Below are positions 1-9,210 of a DNA stretch of 64,000 nucleotides, one piece after another. The translations under genes and the position numbers were made by a program. Position 1 is the first letter of the stretch, and every line of letters begins with the position of its first letter. The notes beneath the pieces are model-generated. The model was given only the letters and a program-made list of their open reading frames with translations. It made no database searches and had not been told where the DNA came from. Location: positions 434,001 through 498,000 of the forward strand of contig NZ_JACHXI010000001.1 in assembly GCF_014191985.1 (NCBI RefSeq). The letters are read 5' to 3'. The DNA is from Azomonas macrocytogenes. Lineage in GTDB: Bacteria > Pseudomonadota > Gammaproteobacteria > Pseudomonadales > Pseudomonadaceae.

Positions 1-975
1 TGGCAACGACAACTCAGCCAGTTGACTGGCGATACCACTTATCAGCAATGGCAGACAGCCGCTTTCGAGCCTTGGACACTGGCTCGACGTACCAACCTGA
101 ACCCAGATAGCCAGGGATTGCCGGTTTTCCATCTACAGCTGACCCCAGCCTCTGGCCGACTCGACTGGCAAGCTGGCGATATCGCCGAAATCGGCCCCTG
201 TCAGCCACTGGAAAAAGTGGCATCGTTGCTGCAGCAGTTGCAATTGAACGGCGCGCACTGCCTGGCGGATGGCCGGACGCTCGCCTGGCACCTGGCTCGC
301 CGCCGACTCCCTGCCGACCTCGATGGACTGGAAGCAGCCTCCGCCGAGCAGCTACTGGCGAGCCTGCCCCTGCTACCGCATCGTGATTATTCCATCGCCT
401 CGATCCCGGCAGACGGCCATCTCGATCTGTTGGTTCGTTGCATGACCTATCCCGATGGCAGCCTCGGCCTCGCTTCAGGCTGGCTATGCCAGCATGCTGC
501 AGCAGGAACCGAAATCGATCTGCGTATCCGTGCCAACCCAGGTTTTCGTCTGGCAGAAAACTGCGGCCCCCTGATCCTGATCGGCAACGGAACGGGGTTG
601 GCCGGGTTACGTGCCCATCTGCGTGAACGGCAACAGCTCGGTCAGCACGGCCACTGGCTACTGTTCGGCGAACGCAATGCGGCCCACGACAGCTTTTTCC
701 GGGAAGAACTGGAGACATGGCGCCGCACCGGGCATCTCGCCCGGCTGGACTTGGTATTTTCCCGCGATCAGGCCGAGCGACTCTACGTGCAGCATCGACT
801 GCGCGATGCCGCCGACGAGCTACGCGCCTGGGTGAACAACGGTGCCCATATCCTGCTGTGCGGCAGTCTGGAAGGCATGGGCCGCGAAATCGATACCTTG
901 CTGCACGGCCTGCTCGGTACCCGACAGATGACCGAGCTAATGGCAAGCGGCCACTACCGGCGCGATCTCTACTGA
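1..975 (+). CDS. piuB: PiuB-type flavoprotein reductase, C-terminal part (5' end outside window)
   Basis: The frame is open from base 1 to the TGA at 973-975, so 324 residues of a longer protein are visible. What is seen is a ferredoxin-NADP reductase-type module: a flavin-binding motif RDYSIAS near residue 130, a dinucleotide-binding stretch ILIGNGTGLAG near residue 195, then LLFGERN and the late ILLCGSLEGMG. This is the C-terminal half of sulfite-reductase-alpha-like proteins. In pseudomonads such a protein (PepSY membrane part, flavodoxin part, reductase part) sits beside piuA and is thought to reduce ferric-siderophore iron or flavin at the inner membrane. The gene converges on piuA. The missing N-terminal domains cannot be checked here; another flavoprotein reductase of this class is possible. 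Confidence 0.72.
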   Translation, partial: WQRQLSQLTGDTTYQQWQTAAFEPWTLARRTNLNPDSQGLPVFHLQLTPASGRLDWQAGDIAEIGPCQPLEKVASLLQQLQLNGAHCLADGRTLAWHLARRRLPADLDGLEAASAEQLLASLPLLPHRDYSIASIPADGHLDLLVRCMTYPDGSLGLASGWLCQHAAAGTEIDLRIRANPGFRLAENCGPLILIGNGTGLAGLRAHLRERQQLGQHGHWLLFGERNAAHDSFFREELETWRRTGHLARLDLVFSRDQAERLYVQHRLRDAADELRAWVNNGAHILLCGSLEGMGREIDTLLHGLLGTRQMTELMASGHYRRDLY

Positions 976-990
976 AACGGACACAAAAGA

Positions 991-1020
991 AAGCCCCAGC
1001 CAATCGATGGCAAGGGGCTT
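991..1020. terminator. Hairpin between convergent piuB and piuA
   Basis: AAGCCCC at 991-997 pairs with GGGGCTT at 1014-1020. Read on the minus strand the stem is followed by TCTTTTG, which makes it a likely terminator for piuA. On the plus strand no T run follows, so its use by piuB is less certain. Confidence 0.6.
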
Positions 1021-1053
1021 GGGGAAACCGACCGTTATAGCGATCAGACTAGA

Positions 1054-3339
1054 TCAGAAATGCACATTGGTCGAAAGCAATGCGGTACGGCCAGGAGCCA
1101 CATGGGCATAGTGAGTCGGATAAATCTGATCGAAGTAACGTTTGTCGGTAAGGTTCTGCACGTTCAGTTGAAAGTCCAGATGCTTGTTCACCTGGTAGGC
1201 AGCCATGGCATCGTAGCGCCAGTAGCTGGATACCTCGGTGGTGTTCTGAGCATTACCGTAGCGTTGGTCGACATAATAGGCACCGCCACCGACAGTCAAG
1301 TCCGACAACAAATGATAGGTCGACCACAAGCTGATGCTGTTGCGTGGTGTGCTGGGTACGTGATTATCCTTGTTGAGGCCATCTTTGATTTCGCTATCCA
1401 GATAAGTGTAGTTAGCGAACGCCTCCCACTTCTTGGTGATGTTGCCACTAACACCCAGTTCGATACCTTTGACTTCGGTTTGGCCAATGTTGCGCGTAAC
1501 ACCAGACTGATCCAACTGCCGGGTATTATCCTTCAAGGTGCGGAACAGCGCGGCATTGATACCCAAGCGGTTATCGAAGAAGTCCCACTTGGTACCAACT
1601 TCCCAGTTACGACTTTTCTCGCGCTTCAAATCCGCATTCGTAACCGCGAGTCCATCAGAACCCTCGCCACTGGTTTCACCCACCGGGTTGGATGAAGTCG
1701 ACCAAGCGAAATAGACAGAACCATTGGATGCAGGGTTGTACACCAGACCAGCCTGGTAGCTCCAAAAGTTGGTGTCGTTCTTGAATTTGAAATCTTGCGG
1801 ATTGCTACTTACCAAACGAACGCCCGAGGACTTCGTATCGAAGTCGTCGTAACGCACTCCCAGGTTCAAGGACCACTGGTCGTTGAATTTCAGCGTATCG
1901 AACATGAAGCCTGCAGCGGTTTCGGTGTCAGTATCGGTGTAGGCTCTGCCACGAACAATTCTTCCAGGATAGGCCTGCTTATAACTGGGATCACCCAAGC
2001 TTGTGCAGTAACCTTGTGCAACATAACTAGCGTTACATCCACCTGCTGCGGCTGCCCCTGAAGCGCGACCACGAACTCCATTTATTGTAGAAACATCTGG
2101 ATATTCATAAGGCCGGTTATGGACATCTTCATAACTGAATTCAGCACCAACGATCATGGTGTGCTCAATCCCGAATGTATTGAACTTGGCTCGCAGGTCA
2201 GTCTGGTTGACCCAACCTTTGGATGTTGAATCACGGCTTTTAAGTGAGCGATAAACGTAGTTGTTGTCGATATTGCCTCTACTGTCATCCGGGTTGGTAA
2301 CAACGTAATCCAGGGTAGTACGCACTTGACGGAAGCTATTGGTCAACACCAGGTTTTCGGCTAAATCGTGCTCTATTTTGATCCAGCCATAATCCGTATT
2401 GCTGTGCCGATAGTCGGTCGAAAAACCATAGAAGCGGTCATGGCTGCCGGTCACCGGACGCCGCTTGGCAGTGCCATGCGTCTGGCTCAACGGCAGGCCG
2501 TAATCAGGCATATCGTCGGTACGCAAATGGTAATAGGACATCGTCAGGCGGGTTGGGGTATCGAAACCGATGGTAAGTGTCGGCGCTACCCCCCAACGGC
2601 TTACGTCCACATCATTGCGGCCCGCAACGTTGGCATCGTGTTTCATCAGGTTCAGGCGAAAGGCGACCTGATCGGTCACCATATAGTTTGCGTCCAGCGT
2701 GGAGCGACGGGTTTGGTCGGACCCCAGGGTGTAGCTGACATCAGCAAAATTACGCTGTTTGGCGGTCTTGGTAAGCATGTTGATCGCCCCACCAGTCGAA
2801 CCGGCACCGACGAAGGCTGAACCCGGGCCCTTGCTGACCTCGATACCCTCGGTGTTAAAAACTTCACGCGTCTGGGACGCGACATCACGCAGACCATCGA
2901 TGAACATGTCGCTTTCAGAGTTGAAGCCGCGAATGATCGGCCGGTCACCCGCTGGATTGCCCCCTTCACCAGCACCGAAGGTGATGCCGGATACAGTACG
3001 TAACGAATCAACCAGATTCAGTGAACCCGTGTCCTTGATGACTTGCTCAGAAATAACGGTGACTGTCTTGGGCGTTTCACGAAGCGGTGCCGTATACCGC
3101 CGGTTGGCGGATTCATTCACCTTGTAGCTGCCACGAGTCTCTTCTTGAGTCGTTACCGACATCGCTTCGAGCGCTACCGGCTCCGAAGATTGATTCTCCG
3201 ACGTGTCTTTCTTTATCTGTTTATCTGTCTGCCCTACGGTTTCGGCCAGTGGTGCGGTGGAAAGCGTGGAAAGAGCTACTCCGATGGCGGATGCCAGCAA
3301 ACGTGATCCCTTTTGAAACGGCGGAGGTTGGTTAGACAT
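1054..3339 (-). CDS. piuA: TonB-dependent siderophore receptor PiuA
   Basis: Outer membrane receptor that imports ferric catecholate-type siderophores using TonB energy. The product (about 761 residues) has a signal peptide (LLASAIGVALSTLSTAPLAE), a plug domain with RETPKTVTVIS, DRPIIRGF and GIEVSKGPGSAFVG, then a long 22-strand-type barrel ending in phenylalanine, as expected for Omp85-assembled barrels. No N-terminal signalling domain for an anti-sigma partner is seen. The start is placed at the ATG whose first base is 3339 (MSNQPP), which has AGGAA about 12 bases upstream; an ATG 27 codons further upstream would put unlikely residues before the signal peptide. It is divergent from piuC across a Fur-like site. 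Family assignment is firm; the symbol rests on the piuB/piuC/sel1 neighbours. Confidence 0.9.
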   Translation of the reverse strand: MSNQPPPFQKGSRLLASAIGVALSTLSTAPLAETVGQTDKQIKKDTSENQSSEPVALEAMSVTTQEETRGSYKVNESANRRYTAPLRETPKTVTVISEQVIKDTGSLNLVDSLRTVSGITFGAGEGGNPAGDRPIIRGFNSESDMFIDGLRDVASQTREVFNTEGIEVSKGPGSAFVGAGSTGGAINMLTKTAKQRNFADVSYTLGSDQTRRSTLDANYMVTDQVAFRLNLMKHDANVAGRNDVDVSRWGVAPTLTIGFDTPTRLTMSYYHLRTDDMPDYGLPLSQTHGTAKRRPVTGSHDRFYGFSTDYRHSNTDYGWIKIEHDLAENLVLTNSFRQVRTTLDYVVTNPDDSRGNIDNNYVYRSLKSRDSTSKGWVNQTDLRAKFNTFGIEHTMIVGAEFSYEDVHNRPYEYPDVSTINGVRGRASGAAAAGGCNASYVAQGYCTSLGDPSYKQAYPGRIVRGRAYTDTDTETAAGFMFDTLKFNDQWSLNLGVRYDDFDTKSSGVRLVSSNPQDFKFKNDTNFWSYQAGLVYNPASNGSVYFAWSTSSNPVGETSGEGSDGLAVTNADLKREKSRNWEVGTKWDFFDNRLGINAALFRTLKDNTRQLDQSGVTRNIGQTEVKGIELGVSGNITKKWEAFANYTYLDSEIKDGLNKDNHVPSTPRNSISLWSTYHLLSDLTVGGGAYYVDQRYGNAQNTTEVSSYWRYDAMAAYQVNKHLDFQLNVQNLTDKRYFDQIYPTHYAHVAPGRTALLSTNVHF

Positions 3340-3438
3340 GATGCTCGATATGTTCCTGAACGAGTGATTGCCTGATGACATGAAACAATGAGAAACAATC
3401 TCGATTGAATTTTGGAGCATCCTCGGTAAAATTCAAAT

Positions 3439-3457
3439 GAAAATGAAAATATTTTTT
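3439..3457. promoter_or_regulatory. Fur-box-like site between piuA and piuC
   Basis: The 19 bases GAAAATGAAAATATTTTTT match the classical Fur consensus GATAATGATAATCATTATC at 13 positions by eye. It lies in the divergent piuA/piuC control region, where iron repression is expected. Confidence 0.55.
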
Positions 3458-3493
3458 ATTCACACTATTCTTCCCCATTAGCAAGGAATCTCC

Positions 3494-4174
3494 ATGCTGC
3501 TGCACATACCCCAGCTTTTTTCTGCCGAAGAAATCCAGCGAATCCGTGTGGCACTGGAACAGGCGAACTGGCTGGATGGCAAAATCACTGCCGGTTATCA
3601 GTCCGCCAAGGCCAAGCTGAACCTGCAGTTGGCGGAAGACGACCCGCTGGCTCGTGAAATCAGTGAAGTTCTGCTGCAACGGCTTTGGCAAAACCCGCAG
3701 TTCATGTCGGCAGCCCTGCCGCACAAGGTTTTCCCGCCGCTCTTCAATTGCTATACGGGAGGCGGTGTATTCGGTTATCACGTCGACAACGCCGTGCGCC
3801 AGGTGCGCAATAGCCTCGAGCGTGTCCGCACGGATCTGTCGGCCACGGTCTTCTTCTGCGACCCTGACGAATACGACGGCGGTGAACTGGTCATCCAGGA
3901 CACCTACGGTACTCCCAGTATCAAGTTCGCCGCTGGTGACATGGTGCTCTACCCAAGCACCAGCCTGCACAAGGTCGAGCCGGTCACTCGAGGCGCGCGC
4001 CTGGCTTCGTTCTTCTGGATTCAGAGCCTGGTCCGTGAGGATTCACGGCGGACCCTGCTTTACGAGCTGGATAATTCCATCCAGACGCTCACCCAGGACA
4101 TCCCGGACCATCCAGCCCTGGTGGAGCTGACCCGGACCTACCACAACCTGCTGCGCCAATGGGTGGAGGTCTGA
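3494..4174 (+). CDS. piuC: Fe(II)/2-oxoglutarate-dependent PKHD-type hydroxylase PiuC
   Basis: A 226-residue cytoplasmic dioxygenase that uses Fe(II) and 2-oxoglutarate. The iron-binding facial triad is visible: His96 and Asp98 in GYHVDN, and His159 in STSLHKVEP. Arg169 in RGARLAS is placed to bind the 2-oxoglutarate carboxylate. Length matches the PKHD hydroxylase family (about 226). The gene is divergent from the receptor piuA and probably iron-regulated through the shared Fur-like site. The true substrate of PiuC is not established; a role linked to siderophore uptake is inferred from conserved neighbourhood. The stop TGA at 4172-4174 abuts the next start. Confidence 0.9.
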   Translation: MLLHIPQLFSAEEIQRIRVALEQANWLDGKITAGYQSAKAKLNLQLAEDDPLAREISEVLLQRLWQNPQFMSAALPHKVFPPLFNCYTGGGVFGYHVDNAVRQVRNSLERVRTDLSATVFFCDPDEYDGGELVIQDTYGTPSIKFAAGDMVLYPSTSLHKVEPVTRGARLASFFWIQSLVREDSRRTLLYELDNSIQTLTQDIPDHPALVELTRTYHNLLRQWVEV

Positions 4175-4954
4175 GTGAGCCACAAGCTATATCGTTGCCG
4201 GGAACTGTCTTTCGAACAGGCCCTTGCAGAATTGCACGATAACCCGCTGGGTGCCGCCCGGCTGATCATCAAGGAAGCGGCTCACGGAGATTGCGAAGCC
4301 CAAGTCCTGCTCGGCCAGATCCTGCTGGATGGACGCGGCATCCAGCAGGATGCCCAGTTGGCGTTGAAGTGGTTTTGCATCGCGGCGGCTCGCGGCCATG
4401 GCATGGCCAACAATATGGCGGGACGTTGCCTCGAACATGGCTGGGGCTGCCCGGCCGATCCGGCAGAAGCGGCGGGCTATTACCAGAGGGCGGCCAACCT
4501 GGGCCTGGACTGGGGGCTATATAACCTGGCCAACCTCGTCGCCACCGGCCGTGGCGTCAAGCAGGATCCTTTACAGGCCTTCAAGCTGTACCAGCGTGCC
4601 GCGCAAATGGGGCATGCCAAGTCAATGAACCTGGTCGGGCGTTATTTCGAAGAGGGTCAGGTCGTACCCCGCGATATCACGGTGGCGTACGATTGGTACC
4701 GATGCTCGGCCGAAGCGGGGGATTTTCGCGGTCAGTTCAGCCATGCCTGCGTGCTGATGGATCAGGGACGCTGGGACGAGGCTCGCCACTGGCTGCAACA
4801 GGCACTGGTACTCGGCCATCTGAAGTTCCTGCGTAAAGCGCGCGACGAACTGCTAGCCGCCGCGCTGGCGCCGATCCAGGACATCACCGCCGCCTATGTC
4901 AGTCGCTGCGAAGCCCTCGAAAGTAGCACAACTCGTCCGCAGGACATGTCGTAG
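4175..4954 (+). CDS. Sel1-repeat (TPR-like) protein downstream of piuC
   Basis: A 259-residue protein starting with GTG directly after the piuC stop, preceded by GGAGGT at 4165-4170, so translation is coupled to piuC. At least four Sel1-like repeats are visible between about residues 43 and 187, for example the ends LALKWFCIAAARGH, AAGYYQRAANLGL, AFKLYQRAAQMGH and AYDWYRCSAEAGD. Such alpha-helical repeats usually mediate protein contacts. No signal peptide is seen. The equivalent gene follows piuC in P. aeruginosa, so a role in the same iron-uptake unit is likely but its partner is unknown. Confidence 0.85.
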   Translation: MSHKLYRCRELSFEQALAELHDNPLGAARLIIKEAAHGDCEAQVLLGQILLDGRGIQQDAQLALKWFCIAAARGHGMANNMAGRCLEHGWGCPADPAEAAGYYQRAANLGLDWGLYNLANLVATGRGVKQDPLQAFKLYQRAAQMGHAKSMNLVGRYFEEGQVVPRDITVAYDWYRCSAEAGDFRGQFSHACVLMDQGRWDEARHWLQQALVLGHLKFLRKARDELLAAALAPIQDITAAYVSRCEALESSTTRPQDMS

Positions 4955-5033
4955 TCCGCCGCCGGTTCCCCGGCATTCGGCTCGACATGTTCCCGAAATC
5001 CGCAAGGCACATCGAGCCGGAAACAACCAGTCA

Positions 5034-6200
5034 TCAGCTGATGTAGTAGGCCTTCAGCGGTGGAAAACCGTTGAATTCCACAGCGCTGTAGCTGGTGGTG
5101 TAGGCTCCGGTGGAAAACCAGTACAGGCGATCGCCGCTGGCCAGATTGAGCGGCAGACCGTACTTGTAGTTCTCATACATGATGTCGGCGCTGTCACAGG
5201 TCGGGCCGGCGATCACCACCTCTTCCAGCTCGCCTTTCTTCTCGGTCCAGATGGGAAACTTGATCGCTTCATCCATGGTTTCGATCAGGCCGGAAAACTT
5301 GCCCACATCGGTATAGACCCAACGCTCCACAGCGGTACGCGACTTGCGTGCCACCAGCACCACTTCGCTGACCAGGATCCCGGCGTTGGCAATCAGCGAA
5401 CGCCCCGGTTCGAGGATGATTTCCGGCAGCTCATCACCGAAGTCCTCCTTGAGGAAACGGATGATTTCCTGGGCGTAGATTTCCAGGCTGTTGGTCTTGG
5501 TCATGTAATTGGCCGGGAAGCCACCGCCCATGTTGATCATCTTGAGGACGATGCCGTCTTCTTCACGCAGACGCTCGAAGATCACCTTGACCTTGGCAAT
5601 AACCGCGTCCCAGACATCGATATCGCGCTGCTGCGAACCGACGTGGAAAGAGACACCGTAAGGCTCCAAACCCAACTGGCGCGCCAGGATCAACAGATCC
5701 AGCGCCATGTCCGGCTGGCAGCCGAACTTGCGGGACAGCGGCCAGTCAGCCGTGGTGGAGCCTTCGGAGAGGATACGCACGTAGATCTTCGAGCCTGGGG
5801 CCGCCTTGGCAATATTACGCAGGTCAGCTTCGGAATCGGTGGCGAACAGGCGCACACCCTTCTCGTAGAAGTAACGGATATCCTTGGCTTTCTTGATGGT
5901 ATTGCCGTAGCTGATCCGCGTCGGCTCGACGCCGGTGGCAAGCACCTTGTCCAGCTCGTAGATCGAGGCGATATCGAAATTCGAACCCTTGGCGCGCAGC
6001 AACTCGGTGATTTCGGTGGCAGGGTTGGCCTTCACCGCGTAGTAGATCTTGGCAAACGGGAAATTGCCGACCAGCTCGTCATAGGCCTGGGCAATGATGT
6101 TGGTATCGATGACAACGAAAGGGGTTTCCCGATCGTCGGCGAACCCTTTCATTTTCTTGAAGGTTTCACGCGAATAGTAGTCTTCGATCTTGACGGACAT
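5034..6200 (-). CDS. speC: Ornithine decarboxylase SpeC, fold III (PLP)
   Basis: Converts ornithine to putrescine and CO2, the entry to polyamine synthesis. The 388-residue product has the alanine-racemase-like fold signature: Lys57 in YYAVKANP (PLP Schiff base), the HVGSQ motif, the glycine loop MGGGFPANY, the phosphate-binding LEPGRSL, and the catalytic cysteine in TCDSADIM near residue 330. The eukaryotic-type size, not the large inducible type, fits constitutive Pseudomonas SpeC. The ATG at 6200 has GGAG upstream; a longer frame begins 16 codons earlier but lacks family-like residues. Weak inverted repeats (4961-4974 and 4978-5019) lie beyond its 3' end, without a clear T run. Confidence 0.93.
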   Translation of the reverse strand: MSVKIEDYYSRETFKKMKGFADDRETPFVVIDTNIIAQAYDELVGNFPFAKIYYAVKANPATEITELLRAKGSNFDIASIYELDKVLATGVEPTRISYGNTIKKAKDIRYFYEKGVRLFATDSEADLRNIAKAAPGSKIYVRILSEGSTTADWPLSRKFGCQPDMALDLLILARQLGLEPYGVSFHVGSQQRDIDVWDAVIAKVKVIFERLREEDGIVLKMINMGGGFPANYMTKTNSLEIYAQEIIRFLKEDFGDELPEIILEPGRSLIANAGILVSEVVLVARKSRTAVERWVYTDVGKFSGLIETMDEAIKFPIWTEKKGELEEVVIAGPTCDSADIMYENYKYGLPLNLASGDRLYWFSTGAYTTSYSAVEFNGFPPLKAYYIS

Positions 6201-6746
6201 ACTGGACTCCAGGTGGCGGAACAAGGAATTGATGGACAAGTGGTGCAAAGCCAGACGGCATTGCCGGATCCGAACGCCTGATCAGTTTCCCCACTTTGGT
6301 TCGCCTACTTCCCAAGGCATGTCGCCGAGCATTACCGGTCCCGGAGAACCGGCAACCTCTCGTCGTCAGTACTTGAGCCGGATGGATCGTTGCCAGCATG
6401 GACGTTCGGCCGCGAACTTTAGAACCACAAGCGTCCGAGATCAAATGAAAATCCCGTGAATTCGCAGGGCTATCGAAAAAGCCGGTGCCCCAGAAGCGTG
6501 CAGGATGAAACCAGCCGGAAAACCTCGCCGGCGCCTATCGGCTGGACAACCCAGCAAGCCATGGCTCGATTTCGTTACAACGAGGCTCAGCGCAACCATT
6601 TTCCAATGTCGTATTACCTTGCCGACCGACGTTAGCGGCCAGGGTTCGCGCCAATCGGAGCACCACGGCCATGCCGGTCACAGTCGGTAGTGGCTTTGCA
6701 TTATAATTTCGGCTTTTTCCCCTACGCTTTTCATACCGGGACAGCC
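6201..6746. other. Gene-free region between divergent speC and prfC
   Basis: 546 bases with no credible gene on either strand: the open frames here are short and show no recognizable protein. It must hold the speC promoter (minus strand) and the prfC promoter. A small inverted repeat CCGGT/ACCGG is seen near 6339-6356. Nothing else recognisable was found. Confidence 0.5.
6702..6707 (+). promoter_or_regulatory. -10 box candidate for prfC
   Basis: A perfect TATAAT lies 40 bases before the prfC ATG. No good -35 hexamer is seen at the usual distance, so only the -10 is claimed. Confidence 0.4.
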
Positions 6747-8330
6747 ATGACCACCCAGGCCGCCGAAGTCGCCAAGCGCCGTACCTTCGCCATCATTTCC
6801 CACCCCGACGCGGGCAAAACCACCATCACCGAGAAGCTGCTACTGATGGGCCAGGCTATCGCCGTGGCCGGCACGGTGAAGTCGCGCAAGTCCGACCGCC
6901 ATGCCACCTCGGACTGGATGGAGATGGAAAAGCAGCGCGGCATCTCCATCACCACATCCGTCATGCAGTTCCCCTACCGCGAGCACATGATCAACCTGCT
7001 CGACACCCCCGGCCACGAGGACTTCTCGGAGGATACCTACCGTACCCTGACGGCAGTGGACTCAGCACTGATGGTGCTCGACGGCGGCAAGGGCGTGGAA
7101 CCGCGTACCATCGCCCTGATGGACGTGTGCCGGCTGCGTGACACGCCCATCGTCAGTTTCATCAACAAACTCGACCGGGATATCCGCGACCCTATCGAGC
7201 TGCTCGATGAGATCGAGGCGGTACTGAAGATCAAGGCCGCGCCAATCACCTGGCCTATCGGCTCATACCGCGATTTCAAGGGTGTCTATCATCTCGCCGA
7301 CGATCGAATCATCGTCTACATCCCTGGCCACGGCCATGAGCGGATCGAAGCGAAGATCATCGACAAGCTCGATTCTGCCGAGGCCCGGGCTCATCTGGGT
7401 GACCTCTACGAGAGTTTTGTCGAGCAGTTGGAGCTGGTCCAGGGTGCCTGCCACGAGTTTGACCGGGAAGCCTTTCTCAAAGGCGAAATGACACCGGTAT
7501 TTTTCGGTACCGCGCTGGGCAACTTTGGTGTCGACCAGGTGCTGGACGCCGTGGTCGATTGGGCACCGATGCCGCTGGCCCGCACGGCTCGCGAGCGAGT
7601 GGTAGAGCCGACTGAAGAAAAATTCAGCGGCTTCGTATTCAAGATCCAGGCGAACATGGACCCCAAGCACCGCGACCGCATCGCCTTTATGCGTATTTGC
7701 TCGGGCAAGTACGAGAAAGGTATGAAGATGCGCCATGTGCGAATCAAAAAGGATCTGAAAATCGCCGACGCGCTGACCTTCTTCTCCAGCGAGCGCGAGA
7801 TGCTGGAGCAAGCCTGGGCCGGCGACATCATCGGCCTGCATAACCACGGCACCATCCAGATCGGCGATACCTTCACCGAAAGCGAGGCACTCGGCTTCAC
7901 CGGCATCCCGCATTTCGCCCCCGAACTGTTCCGCCGCGTACGCTTAAAAGATCCACTGAAATCCAAGCAGTTACGCCAGGGTCTACAAGAACTGGCCGAA
8001 GAAGGCGCGACCCAGGTGTTCTTCCCAGAGCGTAGCAACGACATCATTCTCGGCGCGGTCGGCGTGCTGCAGTTCGATGTGGTAGCCAGTCGCTTGAAGG
8101 AGGAATACAAGGTCGAGTGCGCCTACGAAGCGATCAATGTCTGGTCGGCGCGCTGGATCGAATGCGACGACAAGAAGAAGCTGGAGGATTTCAAGACCAA
8201 GGCCTTCGAGAACATCGCCATCGATGGTGGTGGCCATCTCACCTACCTGGCACCAACCCGCGTCAACCTCAGCCTGATGGAAGAGCGCTGGCCCGAGGTG
8301 AAATTCCGCGCAACGCGGGAGCATCATTGA
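6747..8330 (+). CDS. prfC: Peptide chain release factor 3 (RF3 GTPase)
   Basis: RF3 is a translational GTPase that recycles RF1 and RF2 from the ribosome after termination. The 527-residue product shows the G-domain motifs: P-loop SHPDAGKTT near residue 20, the switch region [20 protein letters not shown], and NKLDRD. The elongation-factor-like domains II and III follow. The ATG at 6747 gives the family's usual N-terminus ([16 protein letters not shown]); a TTG 19 codons upstream in frame is rejected because it overlaps the likely promoter. The 3' end is followed at once by the repeat array. Confidence 0.96.
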   Translation: MTTQAAEVAKRRTFAIISHPDAGKTTITEKLLLMGQAIAVAGTVKSRKSDRHATSDWMEMEKQRGISITTSVMQFPYREHMINLLDTPGHEDFSEDTYRTLTAVDSALMVLDGGKGVEPRTIALMDVCRLRDTPIVSFINKLDRDIRDPIELLDEIEAVLKIKAAPITWPIGSYRDFKGVYHLADDRIIVYIPGHGHERIEAKIIDKLDSAEARAHLGDLYESFVEQLELVQGACHEFDREAFLKGEMTPVFFGTALGNFGVDQVLDAVVDWAPMPLARTARERVVEPTEEKFSGFVFKIQANMDPKHRDRIAFMRICSGKYEKGMKMRHVRIKKDLKIADALTFFSSEREMLEQAWAGDIIGLHNHGTIQIGDTFTESEALGFTGIPHFAPELFRRVRLKDPLKSKQLRQGLQELAEEGATQVFFPERSNDIILGAVGVLQFDVVASRLKEEYKVECAYEAINVWSARWIECDDKKKLEDFKTKAFENIAIDGGGHLTYLAPTRVNLSLMEERWPEVKFRATREHH

Positions 8331-8338
8331 TCAAAGCT

Positions 8339-8811
8339 CCCTCACCCTGGCCCTCTCCCCAAGGGAGAGGGAATCTATAGCGTATGCCGAATCTCCTGTG
8401 CGAAAGCTGAACTTGAACGTGGCTCGCTCTCTCTGGGAGGGAATCCATGGCGTATGCCGAATCTCCTGCGCGAAAGCTGAACTTGAACATGGCTCCCTCT
8501 CTCTGAGAGGGAATCTATAGCGTATGCCGAATCTCCTGCGCGAAAGCTGAACTTGAACGTGGCTCCCTCTCTCTGAGAGGGAATCTATGGCGTATGCCGA
8601 ATCTCCTGCGCGAAAGCTGAACTTGAACGTGGCTCGCTCTCTCTAGGAGGGAATCCATGGCGTATGCCGAAATCCCTGTGCTAAAACTGAATTTGAACGT
8701 GGCTCCCTCTCTGGGAGAAGGAGTCTATTGGCGTATGCCATAACCTCTACGCCAACACTGAAACCGAGCTTTTAGCTCCCTCTCCCTCAGGGAGAGGGCT
8801 GGGGTGAGGGA
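8339..8811. repeat. Array of about 70-base tandem palindromic units with inverted ends
   Basis: A conserved block beginning CGTATGCCGAATCTCCTG starts at 8381, 8451, 8521, 8591 and 8661, and a decayed copy at 8732: an exact 70-base period with a single-base slip in the last. Each unit also carries AAAGCTGAACTTGAACGTGGCT and a short palindrome such as CCCTCTCTCTGAGAGGG. The array is bounded on the left by CCCTCACCCTGGCCCTCTCC (from 8339) and on the right by the inverse form, GGAGAGGGCTGGGGTGAGGG (ending 8810), so the whole element has imperfect inverted termini. It fills most of the space between prfC and the DUF559 gene. Units are contiguous with no unique spacers, so this is not a CRISPR array. 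Confidence 0.9.
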
Positions 8812-8850
8812 ACACAACCAACATCAGCCAACTTTCACAAGGATCGTGAA

Positions 8851-9210
8851 ATGCACAAGCCATTCCGCCCAATGCTGGAACAACATCAGTTTGCCCGGCA
8901 TCTGCGCCATAACCTCACCGATTGCGAACAAATTCTCTGGCATCACCTGCGCAACCGCCGGCTGGCCGGGCGCAAGTTCCGTCGTCAGCATCCCTGCCCG
9001 CCTTACGTCCTGGATTTCTATTGCCCGGAACTGAAATTGGCCATCGAGCTGGATGGCGGTCAGCACTACACCCGTGCAGGACAACGGCACGATACGCACA
9101 GAGACGCAGCACTGCAGAAAGCAGCTATTCGTGTACTACGTTTTGGCAATCATGAGGTGCTAAACAATTTGGAAGCCGTCCTGGAAACCATTTTCCAGGC
9201 CTGTCAGTAA
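8851..9210 (+). CDS. DUF559 family endonuclease-like protein (Vsr/restriction-endonuclease-like fold)
   Basis: A 119-residue protein of the DUF559 family, which is related to the very-short-patch-repair endonuclease fold. Visible candidate active-site residues are Glu26 (in TDCEQILW), Asp55 (VLDFYCPE), Glu66 and Asp68 (AIELDGGQH) and His72. The size is typical. Start ATG at 8851 with AAGGA about 10 bases upstream. The gene begins right after the 70-base repeat array and converges with the phosphatase gene with no spacing (stops at 9208-9210 and 9211-9213). Biochemical function of the family is not settled; DNA cleavage or nicking is an inference from fold. Its closeness to the palindromic array suggests a link that is not proven. 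Confidence 0.85.
   Translation: MHKPFRPMLEQHQFARHLRHNLTDCEQILWHHLRNRRLAGRKFRRQHPCPPYVLDFYCPELKLAIELDGGQHYTRAGQRHDTHRDAALQKAAIRVLRFGNHEVLNNLEAVLETIFQACQ

Noticed and set aside
4896-6281. 461-codon plus-strand frame opposite speC
   Set aside because: It lies wholly antisense to a clear ornithine decarboxylase gene and shows no family motif; long antisense frames are common at this base composition.
6505-6690. 61-codon frame between speC and prfC
   Set aside because: No motif or ribosome-binding site, and it ends in the prfC promoter area.
8447-8735. Repeated 19-codon micro-frames (beginning MAYAESPA) inside the 70-base units
   Set aside because: They start with ATG only in some units (ATA in others) and the differences change amino acids, so coding is unlikely.
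8381-8740. CRISPR-like array
   Set aside because: Units are directly contiguous 70-base tandem copies with palindromes and no unique spacers or cas genes.
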